A stretch of 18,115 nucleotides of DNA from CAZAAW01 sp964483325 (GCA_964483325.1 CAZAAW010000038.1:1-18115), one strand, 5' to 3'; shown: positions 1-8,865, counted from the stretch's first letter. Notes: generated by a model from the letters alone, not told the origin. Numbers and translations are program-made.

Positions 1-50
1 TGTTACCCATCAGCCCGGATAGAACTGTTACCCATCAGCCCGATTGCACA
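1..50. mobile_element. Putative terminus of an IS21-like insertion sequence (element runs off the left edge)
   Basis: A 17-base sequence, TGTTACCCATCAGCCCG, occurs at 1-17 and again at 26-42 (period 25), followed by ...TTGCACA ending at base 50. Read from the other strand this is a terminus beginning TGTGCAAT with two internal copies of a CGGGCTGATGGGTAACA box. Multiple short repeats just inside a TG...CA end are typical of IS21-family elements. Directly after base 50 the sequence joins a dispersed repeat at an internal position, as expected for an insertion boundary. No transposase gene is in the window, so the family assignment is inference. Confidence 0.45.
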
Positions 51-195
51 ACGCGCAGCGTTTCCGGGTGAGGGACACTGCCGGTGACACGCGGCTGTGA
101 CGCCGGGGCAGGATTCCCGGCGGCCGAACCCCTCACCCGTCCGCCTAGGTTCGCTCCGCTCACGAAGGCTCCCGACCTCTCCCTATGGGAGAGGC
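51..195 (-). repeat. MITE-like three-hairpin repeat, copy 1 (truncated at its left side)
   Basis: This matches the reverse complement of the copies at 15410 and 15718 and the same-strand copy at 17944. It retains the internal CCCTCACCC/GGGTGAGGG arms and the outer hairpin CCTCTCCC-tat-GGGAGAGG (176-194). The other outer hairpin is missing: homology begins at about 51, inside the GGAAACGC/GCGTTTCC hairpin, where the IS-like end stops. Apart from this repeat and the REP copy at 233-271, I see nothing in the first 398 bases. Confidence 0.8.
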
Positions 196-232
196 AAGAG
201 GCGGTGCCGGCGGCGTTCTTTCTGAGCCATCC

Positions 233-271
233 GTGTTCGCGTGGATGCCCGGATCAAGTCCGGGCATGACG
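233..271 (+). repeat. REP-like palindrome, copy A
   Basis: The flank GTGTTCGCGTGG (233-244) is followed by a perfect 9-bp stem, ATGCCCGGA (245-253) and TCCGGGCAT (259-267), with loop TCAAG. The same architecture recurs at 3042, 3127, 3237, 12353, 12440 and 15339. These are intergenic repeats of unknown function, possibly terminator-like or mobilised by a REP-associated transposase that is not in this window. Confidence 0.8.
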
Positions 272-398
272 CGGCTGAGGTGTGGGGCGGGGATGCGAGT
301 CTCTCGATGGCGCCATCCATGCCGCTGAAGCGGGGGCGCCCTGTCCGGGCCGGGACAGAATGTCGCGATGCAGGCTGGACTCGGTCTCAGGAGCGTGT

Positions 399-842
399 AT
401 GGCTTCGCCCATGAGCGATGTCATGGGTGAGACAGTGCTGCGGCATGGCGGCTATGTGCCGGGGCAATGCAATATCGGCCGGGCGGAGATCGCCCAGCGG
501 ATGCGCTTCGGCATCGTCGCGGCGGCCGTCACTGTGGCGCTGTTCGTGCTGCTCCTGGCGCTGCGGGCGGCGCCCGCCTGGCATCTCGTGCTGTTCGTGC
601 CGGCCACCGGCGCGGCGCTCGGCGCGGTGCAGGCGATGGCGCATTTCTGCGTCGGGCTCGCCTTCCGGGCGCTGTTCAATTTCGGGGCGCCGGGCGGCGG
701 CACCAGCGTCCTGGAGGCCGCGGCGCGGCGCGCCGACCGGCGGCGCGCCTGGCAGCTCCTCGGCCTGTCGGCCGGGCTCGGCGCCATGATCACCGGCGTT
801 GCCGTCGCCGTTTCGGCGGCCGCCGCCGATCCGGCCGCCTGA
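399..842 (+). CDS. Small membrane protein with a GYVPGQCNIG motif, function unknown (147 aa)
   Basis: The start at 399 is preferred because AGGAG (389-393) lies five bases upstream; the frame stays open further upstream, but that stretch looks non-coding. The protein has a short polar N-terminus, then the motif GYVPGQCNIGRAEIAQR (about residues 18-34). A hydrophobic segment follows (about 36-56), then a second (about 62-84) ending in AHFCVGLAFRALFNFG, and a third near the C-terminus (about 117-140). Cys24, His82 and Cys84 stand out as possible conserved residues. From memory, small proteins with a CNIG...HFC...FNFG pattern occur in several phyla without an assigned function, so I give none. 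The stop is one base from the stop of the convergent pbpC gene. Confidence 0.75.
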   Translation: MASPMSDVMGETVLRHGGYVPGQCNIGRAEIAQRMRFGIVAAAVTVALFVLLLALRAAPAWHLVLFVPATGAALGAVQAMAHFCVGLAFRALFNFGAPGGGTSVLEAAARRADRRRAWQLLGLSAGLGAMITGVAVAVSAAAADPAA

Positions 843-843
843 T

Positions 844-2973
844 CTATTCCACGAAGACAGTCACCCGCGCCGAGCGGCCCTCGCCGTCGATCACCGCGAT
901 GGTGACGAAGCCGGGCCCGTCCGGCTGCCAGCTCTCGGAGCGGGCGAAGGCGGCGCGGCCGATCGGCACGCCATTGGCGAGCACGGTGAAGGGCGGGGCG
1001 CCGTTGCGGATCTTGATCACCAGCGGCGACGGGGCGCCGTCGCGGATGCCGAGATCGACATGCACGCCGTCCGGCGGGAAGGCGATCTCCGGCGTCGGGT
1101 CGCGCGCCACGACCTGCGCATTGCGGTGGCGGAAGCGCACCAGCGGCGCCGGCAGGGCGCTGGTCGGCTCGATGCTGACGCCGGGCGGCGGGCCGGCGAG
1201 CGGCACCGTGGCGCGGCCGAGCCGGTCGAAGGCCTCGAACAGCACCGGCGCCGCGGCGCCGATGCCGGAGAGGCCCGGCGCCGGGGCGCCGTCCGGCCGC
1301 CCGACCCAGACGCCGATGACATGGCGGCCGTCGAAGCCGATCGCCCAGGCGTCGCGATAGCCGTAGGAGGTGCCGGTCTTGTAGGCGATGCGGCCGGGCG
1401 TGCCGTTCTGCGGCGGCGGCACGTCGGCGAGGATGCGCGACACGTACCAGGCGGCGGCGCGGTCGAGCACCGGCGCCCCGGCCTCGGCGCTGCCGGCGTC
1501 GATGCCGTCGTGGAGCCGCACCGCCTCGCCGCCGCGGGCGATCGCCGCATAGGCGCCGACGAGATCGCGCAGCGTCAGGCCGACGCCGCCGAGGCCGACG
1601 GCAAGGCCCGGCACCGACAGGTCCGGCAGCACCGGCTTCGCCCCGGCGCGCCGGAGGCGGGCCACCAGCCGCGCCGGCCCGACGGCATCGAGGACGATCA
1701 CCGCCGGCACGTTGAGCGACTGTTCCAGCGCCTCGCGGATCGTCACCGTGCCGCGGTAGAAGCCGTCGAAATTGACCGGCGCATAGCCGGAAAAGGCCGT
1801 CGGCCGGTCCTCGATCAGGCTGTTGGGCAGGGCCAGCCCGTCCTCGAAGGCGAGGCCGTAGATGAAGGGCTTCAGCGTCGAGCCGGGCGAGCGCACGGCG
1901 CGCGTCATGTCGACATGGCCGTCGCGGCCGTCGTCGAGGAGGCCAGCCGAGCCGACCGAGGCGAGGATGTCGCCGCTCCTGTGGTCGGCGACGACGATGG
2001 CGACGGAGATCGCCGGCCCGAGGCGCTGCGCCCGCTCGGCGGCAAGGCGCTCCAGCGCCGCCTGCAGGCCGCGCTCGACGGTGAGGCGGTGCACCGCCTC
2101 GCCCGGATGCGCCCGCTCGGCGGCGACGCCGAGATGCGCCGCCAGCATTGGGAAGAGGCGGCGGCCGGTCGGCACCGGCTCGGTCTTGGCGGCGGCGGCG
2201 GCATCTTCGTCGAGGATGCCGGCGGTGACCATGCGGTCGAGGACGCGGTCGCGGGCGGCCTGCGCCGCCTCGGGGAAGCGGTCCGGCCGGCGCGCCTCCG
2301 GCGCCTGCGGCACCGCCACCAGCAGCGCCGCCTCGGCCGGCGTCAGCCGCGCCGGCTCCTTGCCGAAATAGGCCAGCGTCGCGGCGCGGATGCCCTCCAG
2401 GTTGCCGCCATAGGGGGCGAGCGTCAGGTAGAGATGCAGGATGTCGGGCTTGGCGAGCTGGCGCTCCAGCGCCAGGGCATGGACGATCTGGCGCAGCTTG
2501 GCATCCGGCGCCCGCGTCGCGCCGCCTTCCAGGAGCCGCGCCACCTGCATGGTCAGCGTCGAGCCGCCGGAGACGATGCCGCCATTGACCGCGAGCTGGC
2601 CGGCGGCGCGCAGCATGGCGCGCCAGTCGACGCCGTGATGGTCGGCGAAGCGGCGGTCCTCGTAGGCGAGCAGCATGGCGATGAAGCGCGGGTCGACCTC
2701 CGCCTCAGTCACCGGCAGGCGCCAGCGGCCGCCGGCGGTGGTGAAGGGGCGCAGCAGGAGGCCGTTGCGGTCGAGCACCACCGGCGACACGGCAAGCGCC
2801 TGCGGCGCGGGCGCCGGCGGCAGCGCCGCGGCGATCGCCCGCACCTCGGCGCGCAGCCAGAAGCCGCCACCCGCCGCCAGAGCCAGCACCGCCCACAGGC
2901 CGAGAAAGGCAAGGGTCCAGCGGCGCGACAGCGCCGGGCGCGGCGGCAGAGAAGGGGAAGACCCGTCGGTCAT
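844..2973 (-). CDS. pbpC: Penicillin-binding protein 1C (bifunctional peptidoglycan glycosyltransferase/transpeptidase)
   Basis: Class A penicillin-binding protein of 709 aa, anchored in the inner membrane by one N-terminal helix (about residues 19-40) and acting in the periplasm on lipid II and nascent glycan. The glycosyltransferase (GT51) motifs are present: EDRRFADHHG (105-114), GGSTLTMQ (136-143) and the later APYGGNLEG block (187-194). The transpeptidase has SxxK as S365-T-L-K368, SLN at 419-421 and KTGT at 532-535. The remaining C-terminal part fits the PbpC-specific C-terminal domain. Length is close to that of other PBP1C proteins. yfhM lies just upstream on the same strand, the established partner arrangement. 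The 327-bp gap between them is full of palindromes, so co-transcription is uncertain. The region upstream of the start contains a small GGTGAGG/CCTCACC hairpin (2987-3004) and only a weak Shine-Dalgarno. Confidence 0.96.
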   Translation of the reverse strand: MTDGSSPSLPPRPALSRRWTLAFLGLWAVLALAAGGGFWLRAEVRAIAAALPPAPAPQALAVSPVVLDRNGLLLRPFTTAGGRWRLPVTEAEVDPRFIAMLLAYEDRRFADHHGVDWRAMLRAAGQLAVNGGIVSGGSTLTMQVARLLEGGATRAPDAKLRQIVHALALERQLAKPDILHLYLTLAPYGGNLEGIRAATLAYFGKEPARLTPAEAALLVAVPQAPEARRPDRFPEAAQAARDRVLDRMVTAGILDEDAAAAAKTEPVPTGRRLFPMLAAHLGVAAERAHPGEAVHRLTVERGLQAALERLAAERAQRLGPAISVAIVVADHRSGDILASVGSAGLLDDGRDGHVDMTRAVRSPGSTLKPFIYGLAFEDGLALPNSLIEDRPTAFSGYAPVNFDGFYRGTVTIREALEQSLNVPAVIVLDAVGPARLVARLRRAGAKPVLPDLSVPGLAVGLGGVGLTLRDLVGAYAAIARGGEAVRLHDGIDAGSAEAGAPVLDRAAAWYVSRILADVPPPQNGTPGRIAYKTGTSYGYRDAWAIGFDGRHVIGVWVGRPDGAPAPGLSGIGAAAPVLFEAFDRLGRATVPLAGPPPGVSIEPTSALPAPLVRFRHRNAQVVARDPTPEIAFPPDGVHVDLGIRDGAPSPLVIKIRNGAPPFTVLANGVPIGRAAFARSESWQPDGPGFVTIAVIDGEGRSARVTVFVE

Positions 2974-3036
2974 AAGGACAGTCCCGGTGAGGCCCCCCTC
3001 ACCATGGGTTGGTCATTGCCGTCGCCACACCTGCCT

Positions 3037-3165
3037 GCGTCATGGCCGGACTTGATCCGGCCATCCACGCGAACACGGATGGTGCAGAACGAGGCGACGG
3101 CGATCGCGTCTCGTCCGGCACCGGCGGTGTTCGCGTGGATGCCCGGGTCAAGCCCGGGCATGACG
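3037..3165. repeat. BIME-like inverted pair of REP palindromes (copies B and C)
   Basis: Copy B has stem ATGGCCGGA/TCCGGCCAT (3042-3050, 3056-3064) and flank CCACGCGAACAC (3065-3076). Copy C is reversed, with flank GTGTTCGCGTGG (3127-3138) and stem ATGCCCGGG/CCCGGGCAT (3139-3147, 3153-3161). The two flanks are perfect 12-bp inverted repeats around a spacer of about 50 bases, so the pair can form one large cruciform. It sits between yfhM and pbpC, where a transcript would have to cross it. Confidence 0.85.
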
Positions 3166-3232
3166 CGTGGAGGTGGAGGGAGGCGGTCGCCGCCGCCTCG
3201 CCGATATTCGCGGGTCTTCGCCACGCCAGCGG

Positions 3233-3268
3233 CATCATGCTCGGGTCGAGCCCGGGCATGATGCGTGG
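3233..3268 (+). repeat. REP-like palindrome, copy D (diverged)
   Basis: The stem is ATGCTCGGG (3237-3245) and CCCGGGCAT (3251-3259) around TCGAG, followed by GATGCGTGG. It lacks the GTGTTCGCGTGG flank seen in copies A, C and F. It lies about 40 bp downstream of the yfhM stop codon and could act as a 3' structure for that transcript. Outside copies B, C and D, I see no gene in the 2974-3300 gap. Confidence 0.7.
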
Positions 3269-3300
3269 AGGGACGTCCTCGTCCTGCACCGGCCCTGCCG

Positions 3301-6300
3301 TCACTGCGTCGGGCCGACCACCTCGACATTGTCTGTCGCGGTGTTGGCGCGCAGTTCGGGGCGGTACATGTCTTCCACCGTGGCGCCGGGATGGACGAAC
3401 TTGCCCGGCGAGACCGCCCGCACCGTGTAGGCGACGGTGAAGCTCAGCGCGTCGCCCTCGTTGCGGTTGAGCGCCGCCATGTAGCGGTCGGTGCGCGCTT
3501 CCGAATGGGCGACATAGCTTTCCGCCGTCAGCCACGGATAGAGGCTGGTATTGCCGCTGGCCGAGATGTTGGGGTTCTCGATCTCGAAGCCGGCCGGCAG
3601 CGGATCGACGACCATGATGCGGCCGGCGCGGGCCCGGTCGGCGGTCACCGTCAGCGTCACCACGAAGCGGTCGTTCTGCGCCACGGTGGCGATGTCGGCG
3701 AGCGTGCCGTCCGGCTTGTAGTAAGTGCGCTCGATGGTGAAGCCGTCGCTCGTCGCCGGCTCCGGCACGGTCGGGATGCCGGTGGCGGTGATCGCCACCT
3801 CGACCGGGTCGGTGCCGGCATTGGCGAGCGCCACCGGCGTCGCCGTCACCTGCTCAGGCACGTATTTGCGGAACAGCGAGCCGGTCACCGTCTCGCCGCC
3901 GATGGTGAAGGTGCCGCGGTCGAGATCGCGGATCAGCGAGGCGGCGGCCATCAGCGTCCAGGCATTCTCCTGGGTGCTGACATAGCGGCGCTGCTGGCGC
4001 AGCTCGGCGACGCGGTCGGCAAGGCCGGCGACATCGGCGACGCCCTGGCCGCTCTCCGAGGCCAGCGTCAGCACCGCGGCGCTGTCGCGCAGCACCGAGC
4101 CGTAGTCGCGGCGCCAGCCGTTGCGCGGATCGACGGCGACGCGCATGTCCGCCAGCGCCGCCTCGAACACCCGCGCCGCCCGCGGCTTGTCGCCATAGAG
4201 GGCGAGCGCCGCGCCGATCTGCGCCTTGGCGAGCGGCGTCGAGAAGGCGCCGAGCTTGGTCTCGCCGTAGTAGCGCAGGTCGCCGATGACCGCCCGGCCG
4301 GCCTTGGCAAGCACGTAGAGGGCATAGGCGACCGCCTCGCCGCCGGAATCGAAGTCCGGCACATAGGCGAGGTTGTTGGCGAGGTTGTCGAGGGCGATGG
4401 TGCGCGCCACGTCCGGCACCTCGTAGCCCTTGGCGGCGGCGCGCAGCAGGAAGTCCGTGACATAGGCGTTGAGCCACAGGTCCTGGTCGTCGAACGGGCT
4501 CCACAGGCCGAAGGCGCCGTTGGCCCCCTGCTTGGCGAGGACGCTGGTGATCGCCGCCTGGATGCGCTCATGCACGGCGCTGTCGGCGCCGATGCCGATC
4601 GTCGCCGCCACCTCGTCGAGATAGAGGAGCGGCAGGGCGCGGCTGGTGATCTGCTCGGCGCAGCCATAGGGGTAGCGGTCGAGCGCCTGCAGCACCGCCG
4701 GCACGTCGAGCCGGCTCGCCGCCCCCGCCGACACCGTCAGCGACGCCGTGCCGGGCACGAATTCGCTGAACATGTCGGAGCCGAGGGTGAGCGAGCGGCC
4801 GCCGGCCAGCGCCACAAGGCTCTGCCGCGCCACCGGCTCGCCCGGCGGGCGCACGCCGAGGGCGAAGTCCTTCGGCAGGCGCTGGCCGTCCGGCGTCACC
4901 AGGGTGACGACGACGTCATGGTCGCCGATGGCGTCGCCCGACAGCGGCACCGCCAGCGTGGCGCGCTGCTGCGCGGCCAGCGTCACCGTCTTGTTGGCGT
5001 CGGCGTCGCGGATGCCGATGCCCTCGCCGGTGCCGATCTCCAGCCGGTAGTCGCCGGCCGGGCCGCTGACATTGTTGAGCTCGATGAGCAGGCGCGACGT
5101 GTCGCCGGTATGGAGGAAGCGCGGCGAGGAGAGGGCCATCACCACCGGATCGCGGACGAAGACGTCCTTCACCGCATGGCCGACGCCCTCGGCGCTCCAC
5201 GCCTGCGCCATGATGCGCACGGTGCCGTTGAAGTCGGGCACGTCGAAGCTGACGGTCGCCTTGCCGTCGGCGCCGACCCGGACGATGCCGGAATGATAGG
5301 CGACGAGCTTCTGCGTCGGCGGCGGCGCGCCGAGGCGCACCGGGCCGCCGTCGCCGCCGGAGCGCAGGCGCCCGGGAATGCCCTGGGTACGGTCGATCAG
5401 CTGGCCGTAGAGGTCGCGGATCTCCATGCCGAGGCGGCGCTGGCCGAAATACCAGCCGTCCGGATCGGGCGCCTGGTAATTGGTGAGGTTGAGGATGCCG
5501 AGATCGACGGCGGCAACGGCGATATAGGCTTCCTCGCCGGGCTTCAGGTTGTCGATGCTGACCGGGATGGTCAGCGGGCCGCGCGGCCGCGATTCCTCCG
5601 CCGGGGCGAGGGAGACGGCAAGCTGCCGGTCGCCCGGCTCGACCTTCGCCCAGGCAAGGCCGAGGGCGCGGGCCGGCATGCGCTTCGCCTCAAGGTCCAT
5701 CGGCCGGTAGAGGGTCGCCGTGACATAGGCGCCGGGGCCCCAGTCGGCGGTCACCGGCAGATCGACGCTGGTGCCTTCGGCCGGCACCGCGACGCTCTTC
5801 ATGGCGATGACGCGGTCGTCCATGACGGTGATCAGGGCGATGCCGGCAAAGCGCGGCTCGAGGCGCAGCTTGGCGGTGTCGCCGACCGCATAGCCGGGCT
5901 TGTCGAGCGCCACCTGCAGCACGTCGGGCGTGTCGGTGCCGGCATCGGAGACGTACCAGCCGGCGCTGAAATCGCTGCTCGCCGAGACGGTGCCGTCGGC
6001 GCTTGTCAGCTCCAGCCGGTAGCGGCCCCAGGAGACGGCGCCGGAGGAGACCCGCACCGGCTTGCCGGCGGCAAGGTCGACCGTGCCGTCATCGACGCGG
6101 GCGGTGGTGGTGAAGGGCTCCCAGCGCCACTGGCCATTGGCCGCATACCACTGGTAGCGGGTGTCGACCTTGTAGAGCGTCCAGGTGACGCCGGGCATGT
6201 CGATCTGCGTCCCGTCCGGGGCGACGGCGATGGCGTCGAAGGCGGCCGGGCCGCCTTCCGGCGTGCCCTCGGCGCGCGCCGGCTTGAGGCCGAGGCGCGG

Positions 6301-8796
6301 CCCGTCCGGCTCGACCGGCAGCGACAGACTGCGCTCGACGGCGCGGCCATTGGTGTCGGTGAGGCGCAGCACCAGCTGGGCATTGTAGAGCCGCGTCGTG
6401 CCGGCAAGGCCCGGCAGGCTGATGTCGAGGCTGGCCTTGCCCTCGGCGTCGGTCGTGGCGGCGGCGTCGATCGGCTCGCGCAGCGTCTCGATCGATTCGT
6501 CGTCGCGGCCGAAGCGGTAGCCGGGGAAGGCGGCGAGCGCATTGGTCGGGCGGATGGCGATATCGCCCTCGACGGTGAGGTCGGGGGCGGTGGCGCCGTA
6601 GAGATAGCGCGCCTCGATGTCGACGGTGATGGGCGCCTCGGCGGTGAACACCGTCGCGGCGGTCTTGGCCTCGAAGGCGAGGCGCTCGGGCTCGAAATCC
6701 TCCACCAGGAAGCTCTGCGCGGCGACCGGCGCGCCCTTCGGATCGCTGTAGAGCTCCAGCGTCCACGAGCCGCGCATGGCGTCGCCGTCGAGGATCATCG
6801 AATAGAGGTAGCCGCCCTTGCCGCGGTCGGAGAGGACGGCGCGCGCCGCCTCGGCGCCGTCCGGGCGCTGGGCGACGATGGTGAGCGGCAGGTCGCCGAC
6901 GGCCTTGGCCTGGCTGTCGCGCACCAGGGCGGTGGCGTAGACGGTCTCGCCCGGCCGGTAGATGCCGCGTTCGGTGGTCATGTAGACGTCGAGCGCATTG
7001 GGCGCCGGACGGCCGTCGACGCCGCGGTCGGTGAGGTCGAAGGCGGTCTTGGTGACGTCGAGGAAGGCGTAGTCGGCGCCGGTCTCGGCGGTGACGAGCT
7101 GCGGCGCCATGCCGCCGGTGCCGCGCGCCAGGCCGGGCTCGAAGCGGGCATGGCCGTCGGCATCGGTCACCGCCTCGCCGAGCACCTCGTTGTTGACGGC
7201 GACGAGGCGCAGCTTCGCCCCGGCGACCGGCTCGGCGGTCGCCAGCGAGCGCACCAGCGCATGGATGCCGTCATGGCCGGTGAGGGCGGTGAGGCCGAGA
7301 TCGGAGACGATGAACCACTGGGTGGCGCCTTCCTCCCAGTATTCCTGCTCCGAGCCGGGGGCGCGGGCGGTGATGATGTAGACGCCCGGCTCCAGCTGCG
7401 GCAGCGCCTCCTCCACCGGCACGGCGGTGGTGACCATCTCGTTGAGGGTCGAGGTGATCTCGATCTGGCCTTCCCAGATGCGGGCGCCGGTCGAATCGGC
7501 GATGTCGGAGACGCGGTAGTTCTCCAACTGGCTGAGGAAGCTGCCGTTGCGCAGCGCCTGGGCGAGGCCGCGGTCGCCGATGCGGTAGATGGCGGCCTCG
7601 GCCTTCTCGGTATTGACCGACTGGATCGGGATCGTGGCGCCGCGGCCGGCCGGCAGCACATAGGCCTGGCCGGCGAAGCCGACCCACGGGGCGCGGTCGC
7701 GCACGAAAAGGGCGAGGTCGACGGTCTTCAGCAGCGTCTCGCCGTCGGCCGAAGGCAGCCCGGCGCGCAGGCGGATCTCGTAGCGGCCGCCATGGCGCAC
7801 GCCCTCGACGCAGACCTGGCTCTCCTGCACCTCGATCGACAGGCCGTCGCCGCCGCTGACGGAGACGAAATCGCCGATGCGGATGCCGGCCTCCGGCGGA
7901 TCGGACAGGGCGACGCAGATGCGCGGCGTGGCGCTGTCGGCATCGACGCTGTTGCCGACGACGCGGAAGCCGTGCTGCGCCACGACGCGCTCCAGCGTAT
8001 CGGCGACGACCGGGTTGTCCTTGAGCGCCAGGGCGGCGCGATAGGCCTTGATCGCCGGCCGCCACACCTGGCGCCGCTCCAGCGCGGCGCCGATCAGCAC
8101 CAGCGCCGCGGCGCGGTCGTCGACGCTCTGCGAGCGCAAATAGCCGTTGATGCCGGCGGCGGTGGCATGCACCAGCACGTCACGCGCCTGCTGGTCGTTG
8201 ACGGTGGGGCGGGCAAGGCTCGCCATGCCGAATTCGATCCAGGCGCGCGGGTCTTCCGGCGCCAGGCTGAGGGCGCGGCCGAGCTGGATGGCGGCGAGGC
8301 CCTGCTCGCCGGCCTCGCGGGCGGCCAGGCCGGCGGCGCGCAGCTCGCTGTAGCTCTTGTTGACCGGGGCGAAGACATCGCCGAGCCGCCCGGCCAGCGA
8401 GCGCGCCTCGTCGACATAGGGACCGGAGAGGAAGGTGATCTCGCCGAGGCGCGTCTGCTGCAGCGATTCGGTCGGGACCGGCACCTCGACGACGCGCCCG
8501 GCGACGGCGCCCTCGGCGACCGACAGCGGCCCGAAATCGCTCTTCAGGAAGCACCAGCGGGCGGCGGTGTTGTAGGTGAAGGCGCGGCACTTGCCGTCGG
8601 CGGTGCAGGCCTTCTCGCAATCGGCGAGGGCTATGTCCCTGAGGGTGCTGTAGTCATAGCCGGCGTAATCGGCCCGCTCGGTGGTGATGACCTGCCGGCG
8701 GGCGCCATCCTGCGCCATCGCCGGTCCGTGGGCCAGAACGGCGGACGCCATCCCCAGAAGAAGAGACAACCCAACCGCTCGCATCATGCCATGCAT
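3301..8796 (-). CDS. yfhM: Alpha-2-macroglobulin family protein with N-terminal PAN/apple-like domain (periplasmic protease trap)
   Basis: Protein of 1831 aa from the ATG at 8796, chosen because GGAGAG lies about six bases upstream and a signal peptide starts there; an in-frame ATG at 8865 would put 23 atypical residues before it. The signal peptide (about 1-28) ends AMA|Q with no lipobox cysteine, so this is probably a soluble periplasmic protein, unlike the E. coli YfhM lipoprotein. Next is a short PAN/apple-like domain (about 41-97) with cysteines 60, 64, 70 and 82, then a helical-repeat-like stretch and the macroglobulin domains, including GIYRPGETVYATALVRD near residue 610. The thioester site is YGCAEQ, with Cys1379 and Gln1382 about 450 residues from the end, as in YfhM; most bacterial members read GCxEQ. 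A helical thioester domain and C-terminal beta domain (PLPAGFEIENPNI) follow. It traps foreign proteases and works with PbpC at damaged peptidoglycan. Confidence 0.95.
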   Translation of the reverse strand: MHGMMRAVGLSLLLGMASAVLAHGPAMAQDGARRQVITTERADYAGYDYSTLRDIALADCEKACTADGKCRAFTYNTAARWCFLKSDFGPLSVAEGAVAGRVVEVPVPTESLQQTRLGEITFLSGPYVDEARSLAGRLGDVFAPVNKSYSELRAAGLAAREAGEQGLAAIQLGRALSLAPEDPRAWIEFGMASLARPTVNDQQARDVLVHATAAGINGYLRSQSVDDRAAALVLIGAALERRQVWRPAIKAYRAALALKDNPVVADTLERVVAQHGFRVVGNSVDADSATPRICVALSDPPEAGIRIGDFVSVSGGDGLSIEVQESQVCVEGVRHGGRYEIRLRAGLPSADGETLLKTVDLALFVRDRAPWVGFAGQAYVLPAGRGATIPIQSVNTEKAEAAIYRIGDRGLAQALRNGSFLSQLENYRVSDIADSTGARIWEGQIEITSTLNEMVTTAVPVEEALPQLEPGVYIITARAPGSEQEYWEEGATQWFIVSDLGLTALTGHDGIHALVRSLATAEPVAGAKLRLVAVNNEVLGEAVTDADGHARFEPGLARGTGGMAPQLVTAETGADYAFLDVTKTAFDLTDRGVDGRPAPNALDVYMTTERGIYRPGETVYATALVRDSQAKAVGDLPLTIVAQRPDGAEAARAVLSDRGKGGYLYSMILDGDAMRGSWTLELYSDPKGAPVAAQSFLVEDFEPERLAFEAKTAATVFTAEAPITVDIEARYLYGATAPDLTVEGDIAIRPTNALAAFPGYRFGRDDESIETLREPIDAAATTDAEGKASLDISLPGLAGTTRLYNAQLVLRLTDTNGRAVERSLSLPVEPDGPRLGLKPARAEGTPEGGPAAFDAIAVAPDGTQIDMPGVTWTLYKVDTRYQWYAANGQWRWEPFTTTARVDDGTVDLAAGKPVRVSSGAVSWGRYRLELTSADGTVSASSDFSAGWYVSDAGTDTPDVLQVALDKPGYAVGDTAKLRLEPRFAGIALITVMDDRVIAMKSVAVPAEGTSVDLPVTADWGPGAYVTATLYRPMDLEAKRMPARALGLAWAKVEPGDRQLAVSLAPAEESRPRGPLTIPVSIDNLKPGEEAYIAVAAVDLGILNLTNYQAPDPDGWYFGQRRLGMEIRDLYGQLIDRTQGIPGRLRSGGDGGPVRLGAPPPTQKLVAYHSGIVRVGADGKATVSFDVPDFNGTVRIMAQAWSAEGVGHAVKDVFVRDPVVMALSSPRFLHTGDTSRLLIELNNVSGPAGDYRLEIGTGEGIGIRDADANKTVTLAAQQRATLAVPLSGDAIGDHDVVVTLVTPDGQRLPKDFALGVRPPGEPVARQSLVALAGGRSLTLGSDMFSEFVPGTASLTVSAGAASRLDVPAVLQALDRYPYGCAEQITSRALPLLYLDEVAATIGIGADSAVHERIQAAITSVLAKQGANGAFGLWSPFDDQDLWLNAYVTDFLLRAAAKGYEVPDVARTIALDNLANNLAYVPDFDSGGEAVAYALYVLAKAGRAVIGDLRYYGETKLGAFSTPLAKAQIGAALALYGDKPRAARVFEAALADMRVAVDPRNGWRRDYGSVLRDSAAVLTLASESGQGVADVAGLADRVAELRQQRRYVSTQENAWTLMAAASLIRDLDRGTFTIGGETVTGSLFRKYVPEQVTATPVALANAGTDPVEVAITATGIPTVPEPATSDGFTIERTYYKPDGTLADIATVAQNDRFVVTLTVTADRARAGRIMVVDPLPAGFEIENPNISASGNTSLYPWLTAESYVAHSEARTDRYMAALNRNEGDALSFTVAYTVRAVSPGKFVHPGATVEDMYRPELRANTATDNVEVVGPTQ

Positions 8797-8836
8797 GTCG
8801 CGCTCTCCGAAACTGCCCACCCTCGGAATGCGCCGG

Positions 8837-8865
8837 AGTGTAAAGGCAGGGGACGGAGGCGGCAA
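8837..8865 (-). promoter_or_regulatory. Candidate sigma-70 promoter of yfhM
   Basis: On the minus strand TTGCCG (8865-8860) is followed by a 17-base spacer and TACACT (8842-8837). Transcription would begin near 8830, giving a leader of about 34 bases that carries the GGAGAG ribosome site. It lies in the 101-bp gap between the stop of the dCTP deaminase gene and yfhM, so yfhM need not depend on transcription from the accessory block. Confidence 0.5.

Noticed and set aside
84..269. 61-codon frame near the left edge
   Set aside because: It translates the MITE-like and REP repeats and has no ribosome site; equivalent frames appear in the other repeat copies.
799..3261. Open frame of 820 codons on the plus strand, antisense to pbpC
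   Set aside because: High-GC shadow of pbpC: Arg/Gly/Ala/His-rich, no domain pattern, runs through intergenic repeats, while the minus strand has every PBP motif.
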